From assembly GCF_000332055.1 (NCBI RefSeq), contig NZ_ALVZ01000159.1, positions 1 to 33,216 on the forward strand: a stretch of 33,216 bases of DNA, given 5' to 3'. Positions 26,197 through 33,123 of the stretch are shown piece after piece; positions within the stretch are counted from its first letter, which is position 1; every line of letters begins with the position of its first letter. The notes below the pieces were generated by a model that searched no databases, was not told the origin of the DNA, and was given only the letters and a program-made list of their open reading frames with translations. The stretch is from Xenococcus sp. PCC 7305 (GTDB taxonomy: Bacteria; Cyanobacteriota; Cyanobacteriia; Cyanobacteriales; Xenococcaceae). The translations under genes were made by a program, and so were the position numbers.

Positions 26197-27609
26197 GACA
26201 AAACTGTTAAGTTATGGAATGTAAAGAATAAGTCTTTAATTAATACCTTTAATGGACATCAAGATAATGTCGTATCTGTAGATTTTAGCCCTGATAGCAA
26301 GTATTTCGTTAGCGGCAGTTTAGATGATACTATTAGGCTATGGTCAGTAGAAGAACAATCTATAGTGCATACCTTTAATGCACATCAAGATAATGTCGTA
26401 TCTGTAGATTTTAGCCCTGATGGTCAGTATCTAGTTAGTGGGAGTTTTGATAAAACAATAAAGTTATGGTCATTAGAGGACCAATCCTTACTTCATTCTT
26501 TTAACGCTCATCAATCTGAAGTTTTATCGGTAAAATTTAGTCCCAATGGTCAGTATATTGTTAGTGGCGGGGCAGATAAAACAGTAAAGTTATGGTCAGT
26601 GGAGAATCAATCCCTGCTTCATTCCTTCAATGCTCATCAATCTGAAATTATGTCATTAGACCTTAGCTTTGATGGAAAGTATCTTATTACTGGCAGCCGA
26701 GATAGTAATGTGAAGTTATGGTCAATAGAGAATCAGTCTCTGCTTCATTCCTTTAATGCTCATCAATCTGAAGTTTTATCGGTAAAATTTAGTCCTGATG
26801 GCAAATATTTTGTTAGTGGAGGTAGAAGTAAAAAGATTAAGTTATGGTCAGTGGAGAATCAATCTCTGCTTCATTCCTTTCTCGCTCATGACGATTCGGT
26901 CACATCTGTGGATTTTAGTCCCGATGGTAAATATATTGTTAGCGGTAGTAGAGATAAAAATATTAAGTTGTGGTCATTACAAGAGCAATATTTAATTCAG
27001 TCCTTTAACGCTCATCAAGATATTGTCTACTCTGTAGATTTTAGCTCTGATGGTAAGTATGTTGTTAGCGGTGGTGGAGACAATACAGTGAAGTTATGGT
27101 CAGTGGAGAATCAATCCCTGCTTCATTCTTTTAACAATGCTCATCAATCTGAAGTTATGTCCGTGAAATTTAGTCCCAATGGTCAATATATCGTTAGTGG
27201 AGGTAGAGGTAAAAATATTAATTTATGGTCAGTAGAGCATCAATCTCGACTTTATTCTATTAACAATGCTCATCAAGATTTTGTTTATTCTGTAGATTTT
27301 AGCCCCAATGGCCAGTATATTGTCAGCGGTGGTAAAGATAATGCAGTGAAGTTATGGTCAGTAAAGCATCAATCCCTTCTTCATTCCTTTATTGGTCATC
27401 AGTCTGCGATTCTATCAGTAAAATTTAGCCTTGACGGTCAGTATATTGTTAGTGGTGGTCTTGATAAAACGATCAAGTTATGGTCAGTAGAGGAGAAATC
27501 CCTTCTCCATTCCTTTGACACTCACCAAGATATAGTTTTATCTGCAGCATTCAGTCCTGATGGTCAGTATATTGTTAGTGGAAGCCATGATAAAACGGTG
27601 AAATTATGG
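25867..27609 (+). repeat. Fourteen tandem WD40 repeats, 126-bp period
   Basis: Fourteen 42-residue units with the pattern FNAHQ-x-x-V-x-SV-x-FSPDG-x-Y-x-VSG-x-x-DKT-x-KLWS, enough for two seven-bladed propellers. Several units are nearly identical at the DNA level: the segment starting TCAGTGGAGAATCAATC recurs near 26596, 26848 and 27100, 252 bp apart, meaning two-blade units have been copied. Variation concentrates at a few positions, as in fast-evolving recognition propellers. Confidence 0.9.
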
Positions 27610-27894
27610 CAAGGAACCAATTGGCAGGATTGGATAGAAATCGGATGTGAAAGAATAAGATTACATCCTGCTTTAGCCTCTGACGCAATAGAATCTGCAC
27701 CAGGAGCAGCAAACACTTGTCTCAAATATGGTCGCTGGTCAGACAGTGAAAAAGCACAATTTTTAGTCAAACAAGGATTAGCGATCGCCTCAGAATTAGG
27801 AGATGCCAAACTAGCAATCAAAAAATTCCGCCAAGCAGACAAATTAGATCCCAAAAATGTAGATTTAGCCGCCTTAGAAACCCAAATTAATTAA
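26197..27894 (+). pseudogene. STAND-WD40 gene, distal part (blades 3-14 and C-terminal tail)
   Basis: This continues the frame of the preceding entry after the TGA. It encodes the rest of blade 3, blades 4-14, then a tail beginning WQGTNWQDWIEIGCERIR. The tail runs through a short helical TPR-like stretch (KFRQADKLDPKNVDLAALE) to a stop at 27892-27894; similar tails cap many cyanobacterial WD40 proteins. A GTG at 26365 could in principle open a separate 509-residue protein, but it lies mid-blade with no ribosome site. It is best read as the back half of one interrupted gene. Readthrough would give the full-length sensor. Confidence 0.8.
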
Positions 27895-27912
27895 ATTTTT
27901 TCTTTGCTTCTT

Positions 27913-27936
27913 CCTTTGCGCCTTTGCGTCTTTGTC
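27913..27936. repeat. Octamer repeat CCTTTGCG
   Basis: CCTTTGCG, CCTTTGCG and TCTTTGTC follow the end of the WD40 gene. This is a common cyanobacterial intergenic word. Confidence 0.55.
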
Positions 27937-27993
27937 CCCATTCGAGGATAAACGCGAGATAAGAAATCATCTTAGCCGCGTTAAAAGCCGAAA

Positions 27994-29088
27994 TCAATCA
28001 GCAATAACCCTGCCATTGTGATCAAAAAGAAAAAACTGTTGCTCATCTAACTTGATCGTCAAGCGATCGCCTTTCTGACCTTGCCAATTAGCAGGAGCAA
28101 ATAAATTAATCGAAATATGAGAATCTGGAAATTTACCCCTAATTAAAATTTCCTTACCCAAAGGTTCAACTAAATCTATCTCTACAGCTAAAGTTACAAT
28201 GTCTTCAGTTATTTCTGTATTCGTAATAATCGTAATATTTTCAGGACGAATTCCTAACTCTAAACTTGCTCCTTGAGGTAGTTGCAACCTTCGTCTGACC
28301 GCATCGGAAATAGGTATAAATTGATGATTTATTATAAAATTTCCATCACGATAAATCACAGGAAAAATATTCATCGGTGGACTACCCAGAAAACTCGCCA
28401 CCATCCGATTGGCAGGATGAGCATAAATCTCCTGCGGCGTGGCAATTTGTTGAATCACCCCATCTTGCAACACCACAATGCGATCGGCTAAAGTCATAGC
28501 TTCCACTTGATCATGGGTCACATAAATCGTTGTAATCCGAAAGCGATCGTGGAGTTGCTTTAATTCGGCTCTGGTATCATCTCGCAATTGAGCATCCAAG
28601 TTAGACAGTGGTTCATCTAATAAAAAGACCTGGGGTTGCCGCGCGATTGCACGACCCAAGGCAACTCGTTGTTGTTGTCCCCCCGATAATTGTTTCGGCT
28701 TACGTTTTAGTAAATGCTCAATATTCAGCGAATGAGCGACCTCTTGAACTCTTCGGTTGATCTGAGTTGACTTTTCTCCCCGCATTTTGAGGCCAAAAGC
28801 TAAGTTTTCCGCCACACTCATATGAGGATAAAGGGCATAGTTTTGGAATACCATCGCAATGTCACGCTGACGAGCCGGGATATCATTAACTAGGCGATCG
28901 CCAATATATAATTCGCCGCTAGTAATCGATTCCAGTCCCGCGATCGCCCGTAAAATAGTTGATTTTCCGCAGCCCGAAGGCCCGACTAAAACTAAGAACT
29001 CATGATCCTCGACGGTAAAGGTAATATTTTCAATCGCAGTGACATTGTCAAATTTGCGGGTAATTCCTTGTAAACTAACTTTTGCCAT
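27994..29088 (-). CDS. ABC transporter ATPase, MsmX/UgpC/MalK type
   Basis: A 364-residue ATPase. Walker A is GPSGCGKS (36-43), the signature LSGGQQQR (134-141), Walker B FLLDEP (155-160) and the H-loop VTHDQ (H192). A C-terminal TOBE/MalK-like regulatory region (about 235-360) includes LELGIRPENITI. It matches sugar and glycerol-phosphate importer ATPases. No permease or binding protein is near, so it may serve several importers, as MsmX does. The gene is intact. A 197-bp copy of its 5' end, 96% identical, lies at 29747-29947. Substrate cannot be named from the ATPase alone. Confidence 0.88.
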   Translation of the reverse strand: MAKVSLQGITRKFDNVTAIENITFTVEDHEFLVLVGPSGCGKSTILRAIAGLESITSGELYIGDRLVNDIPARQRDIAMVFQNYALYPHMSVAENLAFGLKMRGEKSTQINRRVQEVAHSLNIEHLLKRKPKQLSGGQQQRVALGRAIARQPQVFLLDEPLSNLDAQLRDDTRAELKQLHDRFRITTIYVTHDQVEAMTLADRIVVLQDGVIQQIATPQEIYAHPANRMVASFLGSPPMNIFPVIYRDGNFIINHQFIPISDAVRRRLQLPQGASLELGIRPENITIITNTEITEDIVTLAVEIDLVEPLGKEILIRGKFPDSHISINLFAPANWQGQKGDRLTIKLDEQQFFLFDHNGRVIAD

Positions 29089-29090
29089 TT
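28894..29090. repeat. Direct repeat copy 1: 5' end of the ABC gene
   Basis: The first 65 codons or so of the intact ABC gene. Matched by 29747-29947 in the same orientation with 8 substitutions and one 4-bp insertion. The repeats bracket the DUF4926/DUF6883 pair. Confidence 0.9.
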
Positions 29091-29149
29091 ATTTATAAGA
29101 ACTTTTAGGCAACTATAATAATCTAAAAAGACTATTTTTAGGGAAAAAG

Positions 29150-29395
29150 CTAAGATGCTTGAAGCGCGACGGGAGTATAGAGTAAATGAATTAAATGTTT
29201 GACTGAGACAGTTTCCATTGCATAGGTTATTCCTTTTTCGTCAGCAAAATCGATTAAAAATGCTTTTCCATCGTAATCCATGATTACTGTTCCGACTTGT
29301 CCTTTTCTAAGTAATATTGGTTGCTTCGTTTCTTTATGAATTGCAGAAATATTTTGATCTATTGCAACTAAATCGTATTCTTTAATTTGATTCAT
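29150..29395 (-). CDS. DUF4926 domain protein
   Basis: An 81-residue protein matching the small DUF4926 family: IKEYDLVAIDQNI at the start, LLRKGQVGTVIMDYDGKAFL in the middle and DEKGITYAMETVSVKHL near the end. It is probably an SH3-like beta barrel, and its function is unknown. It follows the DUF6883 gene by 7 bp on the same strand. The two families are often neighbours in cyanobacteria in my recollection, which suggests a linked pair such as toxin and antidote, but this is inference. It is intact, while its partner is interrupted. Confidence 0.8.
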   Translation of the reverse strand: MNQIKEYDLVAIDQNISAIHKETKQPILLRKGQVGTVIMDYDGKAFLIDFADEKGITYAMETVSVKHLIHLLYTPVALQAS

Positions 29396-29402
29396 AATTG
29401 CC

Positions 29403-29738
29403 TCATTTGTTAACTGGATAAGCGTTTGTCAATCTGGGAAAAGTTTCATTTTGACGAATAATCCAAGAACTCAAAATTAGAGAACTTCCTGCTTCAGTAG
29501 ACAATAAAAATTTAATATCATAATGAACACCATAACGGTCTTGTTTATAGATTACTGCATCTTGCTCTTTAATTGCTTGTAACAAGGCTTATTCTAATAT
29601 CTCTTTATTTTCCGAAGTAATTCCCAGTCTTTTTTGAAAAAGCAATGCTTTATGTTTTCCTTGAATGTGTTGATTGTTTAGACAATAGCGTTCTAGCTTG
29701 TCGCCTAAAATAGCTTGATTATTATTTGGTAACTTCAT
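29403..29738 (-). pseudogene. DUF6883 domain protein interrupted by in-frame TAA
   Basis: Reading from the ATG at 29738 gives [20 protein letters not shown], continuing to ITSENKEILE. A TAA at codon 50 (29589-29591) follows, then the same frame resumes ALLQAIKEQDAVIYKQDRYG through SSWIIRQNETFPRL to the stop at 29403. Together these 111 codons match the DUF6883 layout (LN..HIQGKHKALLFQKRLGI in the first half, Y.V.F and AWIV-like strands in the second). A single base change (for example AAA or GAA to TAA) explains the stop. The gene starts only 9 bp from the edge of the duplicated ABC fragment. Function is unknown. Confidence 0.75.
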
Positions 29739-29746
29739 TGATTAAA

Positions 29747-29947
29747 GCGATCGCCAATATATAATTCGCCGCTAGTAATCGATTCCAGTCCCGCGATCGC
29801 CCGTAAAATAGTCGATTTCCCACAACCCGAAGGCCCAACCAAAACTAAAAACTCATGATCCTCGACGGGAAAGGTAATATTTTCAATCGCAGTGACATTG
29901 TCAAATTTGCGGGTAATTAATTCCTTGTAAACTAACTTTTGCCATTT
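29747..29947 (-). pseudogene. Truncated duplicate of the ABC ATPase 5' end
   Basis: A 201-bp copy of the first part of the ABC gene (28894-29090), including Walker A. It carries 8 substitutions, nearly all synonymous, and a 4-bp AATT duplication near codon 10 that breaks the frame from the native start. The copy stops abruptly after the codons for YIGDR. It cannot make a transporter ATPase. Synonymous-biased divergence suggests it came from a homologous allele under selection rather than from a very recent local copy. Confidence 0.88.
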
Positions 29948-29958
29948 ATGAGTTCTCA

Positions 29959-30036
29959 AGTGCTTGCTATCTTAAGTTAAATATAAACTGCATCCTAAAT
30001 CCTAAACTTACTGAATAACACGAACAAAATATAAAA
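29959..30036 (+). promoter_or_regulatory. Shared upstream leader, copy B (TPR gene)
   Basis: A 78-bp segment about 85% identical to 23844-23921. It begins 11 bp past the truncated ABC copy and ends 105 bp before the TPR start codon. Only this stretch and the first codons of the two genes are related. Confidence 0.6.
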
Positions 30037-30141
30037 GTCACCTATTTTACTTATGTTATTTTAGTCTGTTTTATATTTTTGATGTAGGAATTTTCTTATA
30101 ATAAGAAGTGCAAGAAAATCATTTATTAAATTGCTTTTATA

Positions 30142-31151
30142 ATGAACGATGAAAATAAATTAGATAAGCAAAATAAAAGTATTTCTATTAAACAGGGTAA
30201 TTACAATGAGAATATTGAAGGTGATTATACTCAAAACACTATAAACATTGGAGTCTCACCAGAGGTTTATGCAGAAGCTATAAAACAAGGTGAGGAGGCA
30301 AAAAGAAAGCTAAAAGAGCTTGAGCGGGATAGAAGTCTCAGTGCTACTGCCAAACGAATATTAGCGGAAGCAGAGGAAGCGGAAGAGAACGAAGATAATA
30401 AGCTCTATTTAGACAAAATTCAAGAGTATAGTCAAATAGTTAATGATGAACCTATTAAGAGAGCAGCAGAAGCCAAGGTTCTTGAAGGAAAAGTTTTATT
30501 TTCTCAACTTCAATTAGAAGAAGCTCAAAAAGCAGTAGAAAGAGCTGTAGAGCTTGATCCAAATAATCCTAAATATCTAAATACTCTTGGAGAATATTTG
30601 CAATGGAATGGAAAGCATCAGGAGATGGCAGAAATATCCCTAAAGGCTATTTATTTGATTAAAAAGCAAGAACCAATAGATGAAATTCTTCTAAGCGATG
30701 GTTTAGATAATCTTGGTACAGCATATCAATTTGGAGGTAAATATAATTTAGCAGTTGAACCTTTTCAACAAGCTTTAGAGATTAGAAAAAAGCTATTAGC
30801 AGAAGAACATCCTATAATGTAGCAAACAGTCTACATAATCTGGCATTCTTGTACCAGAGACAAGGAAAATATGCAGAAGCAGAACATCTCTATCTACAGG
30901 CTTTAGAGATAGGAAAAAAGCATTTAGGAGAGAAACATCCTGATGTAGCAAACAGTCTAAATGGTCTGGCAGGATTATACCAAAAGCAAAGAAAATATAC
31001 AGAAGCAGAACATCTCTATCTACAAGCTTTGGAGATTGTCGAAAAAGCATTAGGGAAAGATCATCCTAATACTCAAATAGTTAGAGAAAATTATAAACGG
31101 TTGAAAGAAAGATCAATTACTCGTGGACAGTTGATTCAAGTAATGATTTAG
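30142..31151 (+). pseudogene. TPR-repeat protein with shared N-terminal motif, frameshifted
   Basis: Residues 19-32 (GNYNENIEGDYTQN) match the N-terminus of the STAND-WD40 protein. A charged coiled coil follows (about 40-95), then TPR units from about 105 on. The first frame ends at a TAG at 30820-30822 (226 residues, ending EEHPIM). Compared with the next repeat (CATCCTGATGTAGCAAAC at 30935-30952), the sequence at 30814 has ATA in place of G, a net +2 insertion. The shifted frame continues ANSLHNLAFLYQRQGKYAEA with two more kinesin-light-chain-type TPRs to 31151; the restored protein would be about 335 residues. Such TPR proteins act as protein-binding partners. No ribosome site is seen. Confidence 0.8.
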
Positions 31152-31237
31152 ATTGTTCCTTGAGCCTTGTAATCTGCGCTTCGGGGTCGGAATTCAAATC
31201 TATATTTGGCATATTAACTTATAAAATTAATTTTGTT

Positions 31238-31265
31238 TGTCGCTAACACCGGTTTATTAGCGACA
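31238..31265. repeat. Perfect 9-bp inverted repeat TGTCGCTAA / TTAGCGACA
   Basis: A 9-bp stem with a 10-nt loop lies in the gap between the convergent TPR and RHH-like genes. There is no T-run after it on either strand, so it is a poor terminator. It is directly followed by GTTCGGTTA, a word also found in the MITE end at 32117-32125. It may be a protein-binding dyad or a transposon end. Confidence 0.6.
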
Positions 31266-31279
31266 GTTCGGTTAGTGAA

Positions 31280-32071
31280 TTAAACAGGCACTAAGAATTT
31301 AAACCAGATCAAAGTTAACCAATCTTGAAAGTCATATTCACGAACTATGGCTTCTAAATCAGCTTGCCATCTTGCCATCATTTTTTTTGTGACTGGCATA
31401 TTCTGATCTTCCTCAGATGATTCCTCGCTTAAGAATTCACTTGCAGTTTCTGATTCAATGATTTCGTCTTCATCAAGCCATTCTTCGATCAGCTGTTCAA
31501 CCGAAATTTCCAACTCCAGGGCTTTTTGTTTTAACCTTTGGTATAAATCTGAGTTGATGTTCATCCGTTTTTTCTTGGGTTCCTCGCCAAAAACCCTACC
31601 AATGGCATTGGCACTAATCAGATGCTTGGGCACTTCCTCAAGAACTTTACGCCAAGATTCAATTAAGTCTGTTTCCTGGGGAGCAGTTTTTAGTAGTTTG
31701 CTGGCTTGAGCTTCACAATTAGGAAGGGTTTCAAAGCCCGCTTCGGCAAGATAAATAACTGCTCTGGCTGCTCGAATGAGTTTGCTGATTTGCCATTTGG
31801 CTTTACCTATTGCTTTTTCGCAATATTCTTGCCAGCTCGAAAATTTACCTTTCCAAAGCTTGTAATAACGAACTTTTTCAGCTACTAGTCCGACACGCAC
31901 CCAATTAAGTAGATGTTCTTTGATTTCTCTAGTTGCCCATTCATAGGTTAGATATTTACCTTCATCAAAAAGCTCATATTCATATGTTAAGAGATCTTCT
32001 ACTGAGGGCGGTAAAGGATGATAGTAGGGGTCAGGAGGAGAACCGACTAGTGTTGAGTTGGAGTTTGTCAT
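31280..32071 (-). CDS. Putative DNA-binding protein with RHH-like motif, accessory type
   Basis: A 263-residue protein not assignable to a named family. A Pro-rich start is followed by a helical region, with SSWQEYCEKAIGKAKWQISK (78-97) resembling the helix-turn-helix of phage or plasmid regulators such as DUF3102-like proteins. Residues 167-202 (KKRMNINSDLYQRLKQKALE, then ISVEQLIEEWL) look like a ribbon-helix-helix unit. A strongly acidic segment (201-222) follows, then a Trp-rich C-terminus. Related sequences, as far as I recall, occur on cyanobacterial plasmids and islands. Replication, partition or regulatory roles are possible. It lies between a 9-bp dyad and a MITE-like element. Confidence 0.6.
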   Translation of the reverse strand: MTNSNSTLVGSPPDPYYHPLPPSVEDLLTYEYELFDEGKYLTYEWATREIKEHLLNWVRVGLVAEKVRYYKLWKGKFSSWQEYCEKAIGKAKWQISKLIRAARAVIYLAEAGFETLPNCEAQASKLLKTAPQETDLIESWRKVLEEVPKHLISANAIGRVFGEEPKKKRMNINSDLYQRLKQKALELEISVEQLIEEWLDEDEIIESETASEFLSEESSEEDQNMPVTKKMMARWQADLEAIVREYDFQDWLTLIWFKFLVPV

Positions 32072-32110
32072 AAAAAACTATTTTTTAGGATTCTTAGTTG
32101 GTTGGTAGTC

Positions 32111-32232
32111 AATACTGTTCGGTTAAGCCCCCCAGCCCCCAAATTTGGGGGAGCCAAACTTGTAAAAGTCCCCCAGGATTGGGGGATTTAGGGGGCGGAC
32201 AAAATAACTTGAGTGACTAACCAAACGGTATT
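32111..32232. mobile_element. MITE-like element with 15-bp terminal inverted repeats
   Basis: The left end AATACTGTTCGGTTA and right end TAACCAAACGGTATT pair at 13 of 15 positions. The 122-bp interior carries two C5/G5 hairpins (CCCCCAAATTTGGGGG near 32136, TCCCCCAGGATTGGGGGA near 32169), a motif widely dispersed in cyanobacterial genomes. It has no coding capacity, so any movement would need a transposase in trans. Confidence 0.65.
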
Positions 32233-32250
32233 AAGCTTGTAATTGTCAGA

Positions 32251-32520
32251 TTACTCATTGTTTTTTTCTGATTTTGATTTTGTTGCTGCGAAATCATCTG
32301 GAAGATCTCGAACTTTTTCAATTCTCAAAGTTGAACATAAAGCTTTAAGTTGGAGTAAAGTAGGACGTCCTATCGTTTCCCCAGATATCCAACGTTGATA
32401 GGTTTTCAAGGGAATATTACAAGCTTGTGCAAACTCTTTTTGATTCAAGTTTGTTCGTTCAGTTCTCAGAATTTCCAATATTGCATTGCTGTTTTTGACT
32501 TGTTTATAACTTTTTCCCAT
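32251..32520 (-). CDS. XRE-family helix-turn-helix regulator
   Basis: A small Cro/C1-type DNA-binding protein of 89 residues. The helix-turn-helix is NQKEFAQACNIPLKTYQRWI (26-45), followed by SGETIGRPTLLQLKALCSTL. A short polar C-terminal tail ends the protein. I chose the ATG at 32520; a TTG three codons upstream is in frame. A perfect dyad GTCAA-C-TTGAC lies 14 bp before the start and could be its own operator. Probably acts as a local repressor in this accessory stretch; no toxin partner is visible next to it. Confidence 0.75.
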   Translation of the reverse strand: MGKSYKQVKNSNAILEILRTERTNLNQKEFAQACNIPLKTYQRWISGETIGRPTLLQLKALCSTLRIEKVRDLPDDFAATKSKSEKNNE

Positions 32521-32534
32521 TTTACACAAAAAAT

Positions 32535-32545
32535 GTCAACTTGAC
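32535..32545. promoter_or_regulatory. Candidate XRE operator, dyad GTCAACTTGAC
   Basis: A perfect 11-bp dyad with 5-bp arms around one base, 14 bp upstream of the XRE start codon, a usual place for autoregulation. Also contains a TTGACA-like hexamer on the minus strand. Confidence 0.4.
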
Positions 32546-33019
32546 TTTTTTGAGGTAAAACGCCATAATCATTCTTAAGCAAAAAAAGAACGAAATGACG
32601 GTTGAACCACAAACATTGGTTATATTGTCGAACTATAAACCCAATACCACAAAGGCTTTTTTGCCCATCTACTATTGATGAGATTGAGATGTAGAGGATG
32701 CCAAAATGCTTAAAGGGCAAGGGATTCACTAATATAAAATTCAAATTAACCCTATGGAATAAATTTTATCAGTCTGCAAAATTACAACATCAAGAACACT
32801 AATATTTACCGCGATCGCAATTCACCTAATTAATCATTAAGTCTTAGGTGAATACAAAATAGTTTTGCCTTTCTTAAGATGAAATTTTTTAGTTTTTTCT
32901 GAGGGAATCGCTTGTCTAAAATTCAGTTTATTTAAAAATCATATTAGTCTATGAAACAAACAAAACAAATCTTTGCCGCTGAGCCAATCTCATCTTCTGA
33001 TACTAATGAAAATTAAAAC

Positions 33020-33054
33020 GAAGGCAGAAGAATGAAGGCAGAAGGCAGAAGGTA
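33020..33054. repeat. Heptamer tandem repeat GAAGGCA (five units)
   Basis: Units GAAGGCA, GAAGAAT, GAAGGCA, GAAGGCA, GAAGGTA abut the left arm of the double hairpin at 33058. Same family as 8618-8638 and, inverted, 12757-12791. Confidence 0.7.
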
Positions 33055-33057
33055 ACT

Positions 33058-33123
33058 GGCATAGTGGGAGAATTAGACTCATCACTATGCCCTGTTCCAC
33101 TTAAAGAAGTGGAGGAATTCAAC
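33058..33123 (+). mobile_element. Possible IS200/IS605 right end or orphan omega-RNA scaffold
   Basis: Two consecutive hairpins: GGCATAGTG/CACTATGCC (9-bp perfect stem, 16-nt loop), then TCCACTT/AAGTGGA (7-bp perfect stem, AAAG loop). GGAATTCAAC follows at once. Hairpins ending in a TTCAAC-like sequence are characteristic of IS200/IS605 right ends, where TnpB omega-RNA scaffolds stop and the guide begins. No tnpA or tnpB is in the window, so it would be a remnant or non-autonomous element. Confidence 0.4.

Noticed and set aside
25867-27609. CRISPR-like array suggested by regular DNA repeats
   Set aside because: The 126-bp period encodes WD40 blades in one frame, with no unique spacers.
26365-27894. 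A separate WD40 protein starting at GTG 26365
   Set aside because: The GTG lies inside a blade, has no ribosome site, and the frame is open without interruption back to the TGA at 26194; it is the distal half of the interrupted STAND gene.
29735-29959. A small independent P-loop protein of 74 residues
   Set aside because: Its sequence is the ABC gene 5' end, frame-broken and truncated before the signature motif.
31238-31265. Rho-independent terminator between the convergent genes
   Set aside because: The stem is good but there is no T-tract on either side; kept as an unassigned dyad.
32466-32744. Minus-strand open frame of 92 residues overlapping the XRE gene
   Set aside because: Overlaps the better-supported XRE gene, has no family resemblance and no ribosome site.
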